Below are positions 46,902 to 56,500 of a stretch of 64,000 nt of DNA, piece after piece (within the stretch, counting starts at the first letter, position 1; the number at the start of each line of letters is the position of its first letter). The stretch covers positions 806,001-870,000 of the forward strand of contig NZ_JAFZ01000001.1 in NCBI RefSeq assembly GCF_000526395.1. Direction: 5' to 3'. Both the position numbers and the translations under genes were made by a program. The stretch is from Aminobacterium mobile DSM 12262 (GTDB lineage: Bacteria; Synergistota; Synergistia; Synergistales; Aminobacteriaceae). Below the pieces are notes generated by a model, which was not told the DNA's origin, did not search any database, and worked only from the letters and a program-made list of their open reading frames with translations.

Positions 46902-48113
46902 TTAACCTCCTATGGCTTCAGCCGGATCGACCTTAAGAGCGACACGAATGGCTATAATGCTCGACAGAATGCAGATCATAATCACGGCGATAAAACCAAG
47001 GACTGAATCGAGAGGCTCTAGCAGCACATATTTGGGGAAAATAGGTGCCATCAACAGGGTCGCCGAGATCTTCCCAACCACAAAACCGATCAAGCCCAGC
47101 GCGATGGACTGTTGTACGATCAAACCGATAATGGTGCGATTCTTTGTGCCGATCAGTTTCAACACTGCGATTTCTCTTATTTTCCCAAGTGTCAGCGTGT
47201 AGATGATGAAGGCGACAATAACCGAGCTCACAATCGAAAGAATCACAAGGAACATCGCAATTTGCTTTGCCGAGGTGGCGATCAGCTTGCCGACAAGAAT
47301 TTCCTCCATCTGATCTCGAGTGTAGACCGTCAAGCGCTTCCAGCGTCGGATCGATTCAGCCACTTCTTCTGGAGCATGGCCTGTTTCAATCCGAACTAAA
47401 ATCGCATTGACGTAGGGGTTGGTACTTTGCGAGGCAATAACCGTATCAAGTAAACCAGGCATTCCAGGCTGGTTAAAAGCTGGATTTTCAGCTGTGCGTC
47501 GGCGCTGTTCTCGGATGGCGTCATTGTCTTTTAAAAACTGGGCTTCTTGGGCATCTTTAAGCGGGATAAACACCATCGGATCACCATTAGAAGAAACCAT
47601 CCTCCTGGTCAGGCCGACCACGGTGTATTGGTTACGACGGATCTGGATATGTTCACCAAGTTTAAATCCCGAGGCGATATCAGCAACGGCCTCGTAATGG
47701 CTCCGAGTGATCTGACGTCCTGCTACAAGATAGGGTGGCCAGCCCGGCGTTCCTGCTTCTCCAGGTGTGACGCCGGTAACCATGACGCGCACATCTCTTT
47801 CTTCTTTGCTTTTGCGCACCTGCATAGTGAAATAGGTGATGTTCGCTGTCTGTTTCACTCCCGGCATGCCTCGTATCTCGCGCCAGATGTCGTCGTAGAT
47901 GCTTGATGATTCAGCATAAGGACCAAGCGTGTCTTTCTGTACTACCCAGAGATCAGCACCGCTGTTGTCGAGCAGCACCTTAGCGTCATCCACCATGCCA
48001 CGATAGATGCCGGCCATGGATAATGTAACGCCAATCAGGAGTCCAAGTCCCATGGCGGTAAAGACGAACTTTCCCCAAGAGTGCATGATATCTCGCCCTG
48101 CCAAACTGATCAT
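46902..48113 (-). CDS. ABC transporter permease (FtsX/DevC-like)
   Basis: A 403-residue MacB/FtsX-type permease. There is one N-terminal membrane helix (FVFTAMGLGLLIGVTLSMAGIYRG), a periplasmic domain of about 220 residues (LWVVQKDTLGPYAESS...) and three C-terminal helices (near 290, 335 and 370) ending LKVDPAEAIGG, a classic FtsX-family ending. The GPYAESS segment recalls DevC proteins. It works with the adjacent ATPase and membrane-fusion protein. The start overlaps the HlyD-like stop by four bases (ATGA). Confidence 0.9.
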   Translation of the reverse strand: MISLAGRDIMHSWGKFVFTAMGLGLLIGVTLSMAGIYRGMVDDAKVLLDNSGADLWVVQKDTLGPYAESSSIYDDIWREIRGMPGVKQTANITYFTMQVRKSKEERDVRVMVTGVTPGEAGTPGWPPYLVAGRQITRSHYEAVADIASGFKLGEHIQIRRNQYTVVGLTRRMVSSNGDPMVFIPLKDAQEAQFLKDNDAIREQRRRTAENPAFNQPGMPGLLDTVIASQSTNPYVNAILVRIETGHAPEEVAESIRRWKRLTVYTRDQMEEILVGKLIATSAKQIAMFLVILSIVSSVIVAFIIYTLTLGKIREIAVLKLIGTKNRTIIGLIVQQSIALGLIGFVVGKISATLLMAPIFPKYVLLEPLDSVLGFIAVIMICILSSIIAIRVALKVDPAEAIGG

Positions 48114-49261
48114 TGCGTTACCCCCGGGATATGATCAACGATGCGAATTCGGCGGCGTTCGTTCAATGCGTTTTCGCTATAGATCACTACCTGGTCACCA
48201 ATCTTGAGCCCTTCTTGTACCTGTACGAGGCCCTCCAAATCAGCGATTCCTAGTGAAACTGGAGTAAAACGAAGGTCACCATTTATGACTTGCCACACGC
48301 CTAATTTGCCATCAATATGATGAATGGCGGCGTTAGGGACAACTGGAGTTTCCGCAAGCGTTGGTAATGTAATCGTGACTTCGGCCAGTTCGCCGATTGG
48401 CGGCATAGGATCGGGAATGTGGTCGAATACAACTTTGGCCAATACTTCCTCAGTTACCACATCTGCCAATGGCTCGACTCGCAGAACACGCCCTGTTTGC
48501 AGTTCACCTGCCTGGGAACGCAATGTGATCTGGGCTGATAAACCGGCGGCAAGACCTCGCGCACGAATTTGATCGAAGCGGACGTTGACCCACAGTGAGT
48601 ACGGGTCGATCAATTCCACGACAGCTTGACCAGCAACTACGGTGGTTCCTGGATCGGCATTACGTGAAATAATCAATCCGTCAACTGGTGCAATCAGAGA
48701 CAAATTACTGCGCTGCGCCTCTAGTGCCTCCCGCTCGGCACGTACACGGGAAAGCTCCTCACGTGCTGCAGTTAGCGCTGTTTCCGCAACCAACAGCTCT
48801 TGTCGTTTAGTGTCTGCTATCTCCTCACTGGCGAAACCCGCTTTAAGTAACTGCTCGTAACGTAAAGCCTGTGTTTTGGCATAATCCTTACGTACCTGCG
48901 TTTCACTTAAGAGAGCCGTTGCTCGCTTCAGGGTGGCATTTTGAGCCTTAATACGCTCATCAAGATCCACCGGATCCATTTCGCCAAGCGCTTGTCCCGC
49001 CTTGACATGTTCACCTACGTGTACATCCAAACGTTCGACCCGGCCCGCGAACGTTGGGCCAATCTTGTAGGTGTAACGAGCCTCAATGGTTCCAATACCG
49101 AATAGAGCAGGAGAGAGGCTCTTATTCTCGACTGTGGCCAACACAATTGATACTGGAGCAAGTGGCCCCGAACGCAAGGCCACATAGACAAAAAGCGCAA
49201 ATAGAGGCACAAGTACAGCTATCAGTGCCAGTGTGCGTATTTGGAAAGGCAATTTTTTCAT
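48110..49261 (-). CDS. HlyD/DevB-family membrane fusion protein
   Basis: A 383-residue periplasmic adaptor. An N-terminal membrane anchor (IRTLALIAVLVPLFALFVYVAL) is followed by a lipoyl half-motif (GRVERLDVHVGEHVKAGQALGEMD), a coiled-coil hairpin (residues 105-175) and the second lipoyl half (LIAPVDGLIISRNADPGTTVVAGQ), then beta-barrel and membrane-proximal domains. It bridges the ABC permease to an outer-membrane channel, which fits a two-membrane cell. No TolC gene is in the window. It overlaps tetR by four bases. Confidence 0.92.
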   Translation of the reverse strand: MKKLPFQIRTLALIAVLVPLFALFVYVALRSGPLAPVSIVLATVENKSLSPALFGIGTIEARYTYKIGPTFAGRVERLDVHVGEHVKAGQALGEMDPVDLDERIKAQNATLKRATALLSETQVRKDYAKTQALRYEQLLKAGFASEEIADTKRQELLVAETALTAAREELSRVRAEREALEAQRSNLSLIAPVDGLIISRNADPGTTVVAGQAVVELIDPYSLWVNVRFDQIRARGLAAGLSAQITLRSQAGELQTGRVLRVEPLADVVTEEVLAKVVFDHIPDPMPPIGELAEVTITLPTLAETPVVPNAAIHHIDGKLGVWQVINGDLRFTPVSLGIADLEGLVQVQEGLKIGDQVVIYSENALNERRRIRIVDHIPGVTQ

Positions 49262-49866
49262 AGTGTATTCCTAATGCCTCGCTGGTAGATGCCAAAAACT
49301 TTTGGTGCATTGCGGCGCATATGGCTCACATCTCCAGCTATTAACGATTGCATGACCAACCCTTGAATAGAGCCTACGAAAAGTGTAGCTGCAGCTTCGC
49401 TATCAAGCTTCCCGTCAAGCTCTCCACAGTTTTTACCTTGTTCAAAGAAATGATTGAGGCGCTCTTTATAACGCATGGTAAGCGTTTGTGCCATCTGCTT
49501 GGGAACGGTTTCTTCAGAACGTTGCAATTCACAAAATAGCATACGTGGAATACCAGGATGCTCTGTTATAAAGTCCACATGTGCCATAAACATGCTTTCA
49601 AGAGCGGCGAGAGGAGAGGCTTTTGCGTGTACCGCCTTGTCGATGCGAGACATTAATCGCTCGGCTACCCATTCCATAACTGCTCGTAAGATGGCATCCT
49701 TGTTGGGGAAATAACGAAAAAGTGCACCTTGAGTCAATCCCATGTGTTTGGCTATGGCGGCTGTGGTAATTTCGCTCGGATTTTGTTCGCCAGCCAACTC
49801 GATCACCGCTTCTACCGTCATCACCCGTCGTTTCTCTCCCGAAAGATATTTGCTTGATGAGCTCAT
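49258..49866 (-). CDS. TetR-family repressor of the efflux operon
   Basis: A 202-residue regulator. The N-terminal helix-turn-helix reads PSEITTAAIAKHMGLTQGALFRYFPNKDAILRAV, and the C-terminal part is an all-helical ligand domain. The start is ATG 49866 because GGAGG is spaced correctly; the upstream ATG at 49878 overlaps that site. It is the first gene of the exporter operon, whose promoter holds a perfect palindrome. That fits autoregulation with release by a transported compound. Confidence 0.93.
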   Translation of the reverse strand: MSSSSKYLSGEKRRVMTVEAVIELAGEQNPSEITTAAIAKHMGLTQGALFRYFPNKDAILRAVMEWVAERLMSRIDKAVHAKASPLAALESMFMAHVDFITEHPGIPRMLFCELQRSEETVPKQMAQTLTMRYKERLNHFFEQGKNCGELDGKLDSEAAATLFVGSIQGLVMQSLIAGDVSHMRRNAPKVFGIYQRGIRNTL

Positions 49867-49883
49867 GTAAACCTCCATAAAAA

Positions 49884-49927
49884 AGTAATTAATTACTATT
49901 TTTTATCATGAAGGGGGGATTTGTCAA
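49884..49927 (-). promoter_or_regulatory. Promoter and TetR operator of the efflux operon
   Basis: On the minus strand TTGACA (49927-49922), 16 bp, TAAAAA (49905-49900). Directly downstream is the perfect 14-bp palindrome AGTAATTAATTACT (49884-49897), over the expected transcription start. It ends 18 bases before ATG 49866. Confidence 0.75.
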
Positions 49928-50321
49928 GCGTTTTTTAAACCTATTGTTGCTGGAGGGTGGCCTTCTTTGCGATCTGCTCCGCACCTTTTTCAGCACATTT
50001 CCATTTCTTTCAGTCAGCGGCATAGCATTTTGAGCACGGTGTATAGCCTTTTGCTTTTGCTTCCCAAAGTAAAACTTTCGATTTTTGTGAGATCGAACCG
50101 TTCTTGGCTTCAAGAGTTGGTGTCGATATGTGGACTTTCAGTCGAGCTTTATGGCAATATTATTAGGTTTATTGTGGTGTTGCGCGATTATTTTTTGATT
50201 CAGCTTTCTCAAATCCCCTCGTCTCACCGGATAGAGCTTTGTTGTTGATTAAGGTCGTGCGATAATCTTTGCAATAGCGTTTTTTTGTTAGGCGTCTTTT
50301 GCAAACGAGGGGTGGGGCAAT
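49928..50321. other. Spacer with a possible decayed gene tail
   Basis: No convincing gene. On the minus strand near 50010-50160 a start-less open stretch reads ...SKVLLWEAKAKGYTPCSKC before a stop. That recalls the cysteine tail of small Ada-like or nuclease-associated metal-binding domains, so it may be a gene remnant. I see no terminator or clear promoter. Confidence 0.25.
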
Positions 50322-50429
50322 ATGGATTCTAAAGATAAGGTATGGGCGCATGTTCTAAACTTGGAAGATCTCGACGGTAGATTCCCTACCAGTAGTGCAG
50401 AATCCACGCACGTAAGAAGGTTTTCATGA
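50322..50429 (+). CDS. Possible 35-residue leader or small protein coupled to the radical SAM gene
   Basis: A short frame from ATG 50322 to TGA 50427-50429. A GAGGGGTGGGG purine run precedes the ATG. The stop overlaps the next gene's ATG (ATGA at 50426-50429), which is typical of translational coupling. The peptide begins MDSKDKVWAHVLNLEDL, is soluble and has no recognised domain. It may only deliver ribosomes to the radical SAM start, which has no strong site of its own. Confidence 0.42.
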   Translation: MDSKDKVWAHVLNLEDLDGRFPTSSAESTHVRRFS

Positions 50430-51169
50430 TTATTCGGGAGATACACGCCAAGAGCATTCTTTCAGCCTCAAAAATTTACCCTTATGTCATTAACCCCTAT
50501 GTCGGCTGCCAACATGCCTGTACATACTGCTATGCCCGGTATATGAAAAAGTTCACTGGTCACAAGGAACCATGGGGTACGTTCGTTGACGTGAAGGTCA
50601 ATGCTGCAGAGTTGCTGCAAAAAGAAATACGCAAGAAAAAGAAGGCGACAGTTTGGATCAGCGGTGTCTGTGACCCATATCAGCCCTTAGAGAAACGGTA
50701 CGAGCTCACCAGGCAATGCTTGCAGATATTGTTTCGCGAAGATTGGCCCGTGGTGATCCAGACCCGATCTCCTTTGGTTCTTAGAGATATGGATATACTC
50801 AAAGAAGCAAAAAACGTGGAAGTAGGGCTTACTATAACAACTGCAAATGACGATATAAGAAAATTGTTTGAGCCTGCCGCGCCATCTATACCAGAGCGAA
50901 TCAACGCTCTTATTGAATTACATCGGCAGGGAATCCGGACCTATGCAATGATTGCCCCGATTCTTCCAGGTGCGGAAAAACTGATTAATCTGCTGACAGA
51001 GGCTGTTGACTACATTTTGGTGGATCGCATGAACTACCACTATGCGGATTTTGTCTACAAAAAATACAGTTTGGAAGAGTATATGACGGAGGAATTTTTC
51101 GCTCGGGTAAGCCAGCAAATCAAGTCAGATTGCTTCCGTTTGGGTATTGAGTGCTCGGTAGTTTTCTAA
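50426..51169 (+). CDS. Radical SAM protein of the SPL/Rv2578c-like group
   Basis: A 247-residue radical SAM enzyme. The cluster motif is C28-x3-C32-x2-C35 in NPYVGCQHACTYCYARYM. WISGVCDPYQPLEKRYELTRQCL and QTRSPLVLRD follow, as in spore-photoproduct-lyase-related proteins. Such proteins are widespread in non-sporulating anaerobes with unknown substrates. A DNA-repair function is possible but not shown. The start overlaps the mini-ORF stop. Confidence 0.88.
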   Translation: MIIREIHAKSILSASKIYPYVINPYVGCQHACTYCYARYMKKFTGHKEPWGTFVDVKVNAAELLQKEIRKKKKATVWISGVCDPYQPLEKRYELTRQCLQILFREDWPVVIQTRSPLVLRDMDILKEAKNVEVGLTITTANDDIRKLFEPAAPSIPERINALIELHRQGIRTYAMIAPILPGAEKLINLLTEAVDYILVDRMNYHYADFVYKKYSLEEYMTEEFFARVSQQIKSDCFRLGIECSVVF

Positions 51170-51322
51170 GGAATGCCCGATCATAGTAGTTGCGTGTACT
51201 TACTACAGGCACTTTTGCTGTTTGGGTGTTCGCACTCATTTGGTCAGAATTGCATAGGCAATCCGTTCTTTATATATAAAATGTTTTTGTTATTGAAATC
51301 TCTTTTTTTTTAAATTATTATT

Positions 51323-51341
51323 GATATTGATTATCGTTATC
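51323..51341 (+). promoter_or_regulatory. Fur-box-like operator before the rhodanese gene
   Basis: GATATTGATTATCGTTATC matches the 19-bp Fur consensus GATAATGATAATCATTATC at 16 of 19 positions. It lies 28 bases before TTG 51369, in an AT-rich promoter region, where an iron-loaded repressor would block transcription. Confidence 0.6.
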
Positions 51342-51368
51342 TAAGTACTTATAAAAGGAGGTTTTGTT

Positions 51369-51764
51369 TTGAAGACCATCGAAGAGGCAGTTGCGGTTTA
51401 TTTTCAAGATCTTAAAAAAGGATGCAATAATCTTATCAGTTGCGACCAGTTGAAAGAGCTTATGAGTAGAGAAGATGTTTATATTCTTGATATTCGGAAG
51501 CCAGAGGATTTTGAAAAAGAACATCTGGAAGGCGCTATCAATGTTTTTTGGAGTGAGGTAGGAGATCATCTGGATGAAATTCCGAAAGATAAAAAGGTGG
51601 TTGTCTGTTGCTATTCAGGTCAATCTGCAGGGCAAGTCGTGTCTCTTATGAGGTTGTTAGGTTATAATGCGTGCTCTCTAAAGGGTGGTATGCAATGTGA
51701 TTTGACCTACCTACCTTTAGAAGCACATTGCTGTGACATACAAACAGAGACGTGTTCGTCTTGA
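51369..51764 (+). CDS. Rhodanese-like sulfurtransferase
   Basis: A 131-residue single-domain rhodanese. The active-site loop is VVCCYSGQSAGQV, with the catalytic cysteine opening CYSGQS; upstream DVYILDIRKPEDFEKEHLEGAINV is the CH2A motif. Extra cysteines at the N-terminal side (GCNNLISC) and C-terminus (HCCDIQTETC) are unusual and could bind metal or relay persulfide. TTG 51369 is preceded by AAAAGGAGG. The Fur-like site suggests iron-dependent control, perhaps for sulfur supply to iron-sulfur clusters. Confidence 0.9.
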   Translation: MKTIEEAVAVYFQDLKKGCNNLISCDQLKELMSREDVYILDIRKPEDFEKEHLEGAINVFWSEVGDHLDEIPKDKKVVVCCYSGQSAGQVVSLMRLLGYNACSLKGGMQCDLTYLPLEAHCCDIQTETCSS

Positions 51765-52115
51765 GGCATTTAGATATATTTCTCCGTGGGAGAAATGAAT
51801 AAACACATTGTTCAGCACCTCAATGTTAATCAATAGCTAAGTAATTTGAGAGGAATGGGTTCGACACTTCGGTGCTTAGGCGCTTGGGTACCATCGGGCT
51901 CATTCCTTTTTTATTTGTTTATAGCCCATCTTTCTGCCTCGCCGGAAATAACTTGAGGTACAATATATATTAATTTGCATATTTGGTGCGTGTTTACGTC
52001 TTTGCCATGTGATTATGCCTTTATCACGTGCTCGTGCCTGTGGCGGCCTGGACAAAAATATGCGTAAGAAGAGGCTGAGAATGTAAAATCCTCAGCTATA
52101 ATTCAAAGAGAAACC
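51765..52115. other. Spacer between the rhodanese and sbcD-region genes
   Basis: It holds a small hairpin TTTCTCC-GT-GGGAGAAA at about 51778, the structured terminator at 51851-51912, and a TATAAT at 52096-52101 that may serve the small ORF and sbcDC, next to the inverted repeat GCTGAG (52074-52079)/CTCAGC (52091-52096). No gene is visible. Confidence 0.4.
51851..51912 (+). terminator. Branched hairpin terminator after the rhodanese gene
   Basis: AGGAATG (51851-51857) pairs with CATTCCT (51901-51907), followed by TTTTTT. The 43-base interior contains a second hairpin, ACAC-TTCG-GTGC-like at 51864-51875, and GGTACC. The closing stem plus T tract indicates an intrinsic terminator; the interior suggests extra structure. 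Confidence 0.6.
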
Positions 52116-52295
52116 GTGGCTGGTCCCGTTGGGGCGGTGCTGGCGGTTTCTTTAGTACTGTTTGTGGTGGCATATTCGACTGACTCGATTACTCTGGCAG
52201 CTTCAGCTACCTTGGCCGCGACGGCTTTGTCAGCAGTTTCAGCCGCATCAGCAGAAGAGACTATTTCAATTACTTCACAGGAGGAAGCCCAATGA
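52116..52295 (+). CDS. Possible 59-residue membrane protein coupled to sbcD
   Basis: A frame from GTG 52116 to TGA 52293-52295 whose stop overlaps the sbcD ATG (ATGA). It encodes one hydrophobic helix (GAVLAVSLVLFVVAY) followed by an alanine/serine-rich stretch and the acidic end TSQEEAQ. The ribosome site is weak (AAAGAGA). The AGGAGG that serves sbcD lies inside its 3' end. The overlap and protein-like composition support a real small gene, but the alanine-rich part could be chance. No family is recognised. Confidence 0.4.
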   Translation: MAGPVGAVLAVSLVLFVVAYSTDSITLAASATLAATALSAVSAASAEETISITSQEEAQ

Positions 52296-53533
52296 AGATT
52301 CTCCATACATCAGACTGGCACCTGGGACGCTCCCTTTACGGGCGCAAACGCTACGACGAGTTTGCCCAATTTCTAGACTGGCTCGGCACAACTATCGAAG
52401 CCGAAAATGTCGATGCACTGCTTGTCGCCGGAGATGTTTTTGACACGAGCACCCCCAGCAACCGCGCTCAGGAGCTTTACTACAACTTTCTCTGCACAGT
52501 CTCCCGTTCCTGCTGCCGGCACGTTGTCATCATTGCGGGAAACCACGATTCCCCCTCCTTTCTGAATGCCCCCAAAGAGATTCTCAAGGCCCTGAACGTC
52601 CACGTTGTGGGTTCCATAACAGATAACCCTGAAGACGAAATTATCGTACTGAGAGATAGGACCCAAAAGCCGGAAGCCATCGTCTGTGCGGTTCCGTACC
52701 TTCGGGATAAAGATATTCGCGTTGTCGAGGCTGGCGAAACAATTAAAGACAAGAATGACAAGCTCATCGAAGGCGTTGCAAATCACTATGAAGTCGTCTG
52801 CCACATCGCAGAGCAAAAGCGCGCCGAACTCAAGGAGAGTAGCGACATAGACATTCCTATCATCGCTATGGGGCACCTTTTTACGGTCGGGGGCGCAACG
52901 GTGGACGGAGACGGTGTCAGAGAGTTATACGTCGGTTCTCTGGCTCATGTGGCGGCCGACCGCTTCCCTCCATCCATCGACTATTTTGCGCTGGGACATC
53001 TCCACGTCCCTCAGCGTGTGGGAAATACTGATCACCTCCGTTACTGTGGCTCTCCCATCCCTATGGGCTACGGTGAGGCCCGTCAAAATAAAAGGGTGAT
53101 TATTGTTGACTTCAACAGCACGATGCCAGACGTTCGGGACATTCAGGTTCCGTGCTTTCAGCCTTTGGAACGCATCGTGGGTTCCCTTGATGAAATAGAG
53201 TCGAGAATTGAGGAACTTAAGGGACAGGGCAGCTTTGCGTGGCTTGAGATCGACTATACGGGCACGAGCATCGTGGGGAATCTGCGGGAGGTCATGGAAG
53301 AGGCCATCTTGGGCAGTTCCATGGAAATTAGGCGAATAAAAAACAGGCAGGTTATGGAAAATGCCACTCTGGCTCTTGAGGAAAACGAGACCCTCGACGA
53401 TCTGACAGTGAACGACATTTTTGAACGCTGCCTCGACGATCACGATGTTCCTCAGGAAGAGCGGGAAGAGCTTGTCACAGCGTACAACGAAATAGTCAGG
53501 TCTCTTTATGAAGACGACGTTAATGCGGAATAA
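52292..53533 (+). CDS. sbcD: Exonuclease SbcD (Mre11-type nuclease)
   Basis: A 413-residue calcineurin-like phosphoesterase that, with SbcC, opens hairpins and resects DNA ends. Metal motifs are HTSDWHLGRSLYG near residue 5, VAGDVFDTSTPSN near 50, IIAGNHDSPSF near 80, MGHLFTVGG and LGHLHVPQRVG. The C-terminal part contains the SbcC-binding region. AGGAGG lies six bases before ATG 52292. It is followed by sbcC after 11 bases. GC content is higher than in the later helicase region. Confidence 0.96.
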   Translation: MKILHTSDWHLGRSLYGRKRYDEFAQFLDWLGTTIEAENVDALLVAGDVFDTSTPSNRAQELYYNFLCTVSRSCCRHVVIIAGNHDSPSFLNAPKEILKALNVHVVGSITDNPEDEIIVLRDRTQKPEAIVCAVPYLRDKDIRVVEAGETIKDKNDKLIEGVANHYEVVCHIAEQKRAELKESSDIDIPIIAMGHLFTVGGATVDGDGVRELYVGSLAHVAADRFPPSIDYFALGHLHVPQRVGNTDHLRYCGSPIPMGYGEARQNKRVIIVDFNSTMPDVRDIQVPCFQPLERIVGSLDEIESRIEELKGQGSFAWLEIDYTGTSIVGNLREVMEEAILGSSMEIRRIKNRQVMENATLALEENETLDDLTVNDIFERCLDDHDVPQEEREELVTAYNEIVRSLYEDDVNAE

Positions 53534-53544
53534 GAGGGCTGGAC

Positions 53545-56500
53545 ATGAAAATTCTTGAACTCCGATTTAAAAACCTGAACTCTCTCTACGGAGAGTGGCG
53601 AATCGATTTTACAGATCCAGCGTATATGACGCACGGCATCTTTGCGATCACGGGGCCGACGGGCGCCGGCAAATCCACCATCCTTGACGCAATCTGCCTG
53701 GCTTTGTACGGGGCAACTCCTCGACTCGGGCGGATCACAAAGAGCGGCAACGAAATCATGTCTCGTCAGACGGCGGAGTGCTTTGCAGAGGTTGTTTTCG
53801 AATCTCAGGCAGGGCGTTTTCGTTGTTTCTGGGAGCAGCATCGCGCCCACGGTAAGATTGATGGAAACCTCGTCGATGCACATCATGAGATCAGCGAAGT
53901 GAAAGACGATGGGCCAGGCACAGTTATCGAGTCGAAAAAAAGCCTGGTTCCGGGCGTTATTGTAGATAAAATTGGAATGGATTTCGACCGTTTCACCAGG
54001 TCGGTTCTCCTTGCGCAGGGCAGCTTCGATACCTTCCTGAAGGCCAACCCGGAGCAGAAGTCAGAAATACTTGAACAGATAACTGGCACCGAGATTTATT
54101 CTGAAATTTCACGACGTGTCCAGAAGCGTCATAGTAGCGAAAAAGATGCGTTAGGCCTGCTGGAAGCCGAGGCTTCTGGCATTGAACTTCTCACTCCCGA
54201 GCGGGAATGCGAGATTGGGCACGAGATAGCCGAAAAACGAGAAGAAGAGACCACCCTCGCCGCTCAACGGGAGGAGACGGAGCGCGCCCTTTTGTGGCTG
54301 AAGGATATAGAAACACTTCATGGAGAGATCGCTTCTCTCGCTGAGGAATCCGCAAAGCTCGCATCCGAAATGGAAAAGTTCCAACCGGAGCGAGAGCGCC
54401 TTGACCATGCCCAGAAAGCGGCCGAACTTGACGGCGAATATGCCAGACTGGCAGAGGTTCGGAAGGTTCAGAGCGATGATAGCGCCTCGTTGGAAAAGCT
54501 GGAAGAGGAGCTTCCCGGGCTTGAGGGTTCCTTTAAAGAGTGTGAAGAGAGCTTGAAAAAAGCAGAGCAGCAGACCCAAAAGGCCAAAGAAGAGCTGAAC
54601 CAAGAGGTTCCTCTTATTAAAAATGTGCGTTTGCTCGACCAAAATCTCGCCCTGAAAGGGGAAGACGTGGAATCGTGCACCAAGAAGTGTACGGGGATTG
54701 CCGAGGCGATTGAGGCAAAGGAGAAGGAGAGGGGGGTAAAGGAAGCGGAACACAGTAGAGCCGGTGAAAAGTTGAAAGGTGTTCATGAATACCTTGAGAC
54801 CCACTCCGAAGATGAGTGGCTGGTAAGCGGTTTGACGGGAATAGAAGAGCAGTTGACCTATCTTCTTGACAAAAAGAAGGCCGTGACCCAGAAAGAGGCG
54901 GAGGTACGACAAGTTCAGGCAGACCGTGTCACCTGTTGCGAAAGGCTGGCGGAGTGTGTCAGAAAGAATGACGTTCTCAAAAAGCAGGTTGAAGAGACTG
55001 TCAAGGCTCACGAAGAGACGCAAAAAGAGCTTGAAACTCTCTTGGCAGGGCGGTTACTTCGAGAATATCGCGCCGAAAAAGAAGCCCTGCTGCGTGAAAT
55101 GAACCTCCTCAAAAAGATAGCGCAACTTGAAGATTACAGAGCCCAACTTGAGGACGGCAAACCGTGCCCACTCTGTGGAGCTACGGCCCATCCCTATGCT
55201 GAGGGGAATATTCCTCTCCCCGATGGAACGCAGAAAAGGATCAATGAGCTGACGGGGCTTATAGAAGCGGCAGAAGCTTTGGGCGAGGACGTAAAAGAGC
55301 GTGAAGCAGCTGAGCGGGAGTCCACGAGCAAACTAAAAGAGTTGGAAAGCGATGTTCGGCTCGTTACACAAGAGAAGGAAAGGGCAGAAAAAGATCTCTC
55401 AGACTTGAATGAGACGCTACAAAAGATGAGAGACGACTATGAGCGCTTAAAGGTAACTATATCAGAGAAACTGCACCCCCTCGGCGTCGATCTCACATCA
55501 GAGACAGACATCTCTTCATTGCGTGGGGCGTTGCACGAACGGCTTGAAGCATTGCAGACCCATGTCGATGAGAAGGAAAAAGTAGAAAGAGAGCTCTTTC
55601 AGCTTGAAAAGACGTTGGGTAAGCTTGATGGTGAAATTGAGACGCAGAAGATGGATTTGGCAGAGAAAAAGCAGGCCTTACAGTCGGCTCAAGATGGATA
55701 TACGAGCGCAATGGCTGAGCGCCAGAATCTCTACGGAGATAAAGACCCCGACAAAGAAGAAGAGCGTATGAGCCAACAGATTGCCAAGGCTGAGGAGGCT
55801 GAGAGAGAGGCACGAAATCGGCTTAACCTAGCGCAACAGATGCTGACCGCAACGAAGGCAAGCATAGAGTCGCTCAGTACGAAGATTGGGGAGAGAGCGT
55901 CGCTGCTTGACGAGCTCGAATCGGCGTTTCATATCTCTTTGCATGCGGGTGGGTTCTGCGACGAGGCGCGGTTCCTGCAGGCTCGCCTTACATCTTCGGA
56001 ACGGGCGGCGCTGGCAAACAGGGCAAGGAGCCTCGACAACCGGCAGACGGAACTCAAGGCCAAAGAGGAAGACCGCAAAGAGCGTTTGGCGGCTGAAATT
56101 GCCAAAAAGGTGACAGATGAGGGGCGTGAAGAGCTTGAGCCCCAATTTAGGGAGTGGGAAGAAAAACTGAGGCTTCTTCGTGACGTTATTGCGGGGTTGA
56201 AGCAGCAGCTTGCCTTGAACAGCCAGGCCAAAGAGCGCATGAAAGAGAAGCAGGGGGCTATTGAAGAGCAGAAAAAAAAGTGCAATCGGTGGGCTAAACT
56301 GCATAGCCTGATAGGGTCGTCAGATGGCAAAAAGTATCGGAATTTTGCGCAGGGGCAGACCTTCAAATTGATGGTGTCTCATGCCAATCGGCAGCTTGCC
56401 AAAATGACAGATCGCTACCTTTTGATACAAAATGAGGAACAACCGCTGGAGCTTGATGTTATCGACAACTACCAGGCGGGGGAGGTCAGATCGACGAAAA

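Noticed and set aside
49967-50248. 93-residue plus-strand frame in the spacer after tetR
   Set aside because: No ribosome site, odd composition, and it overlaps a better (though decayed) protein-like reading on the other strand.
51851-51912. Riboswitch
   Set aside because: The structure follows rather than precedes a gene and ends in a T tract, so a terminator is the simpler reading.
52103-52306. 67-residue minus-strand frame opposite the small ORF before sbcD
   Set aside because: It lies antisense to the coupled plus-strand ORF and the sbcD ribosome site, has no ribosome site of its own, and its alanine/valine-rich content mirrors the opposite strand.
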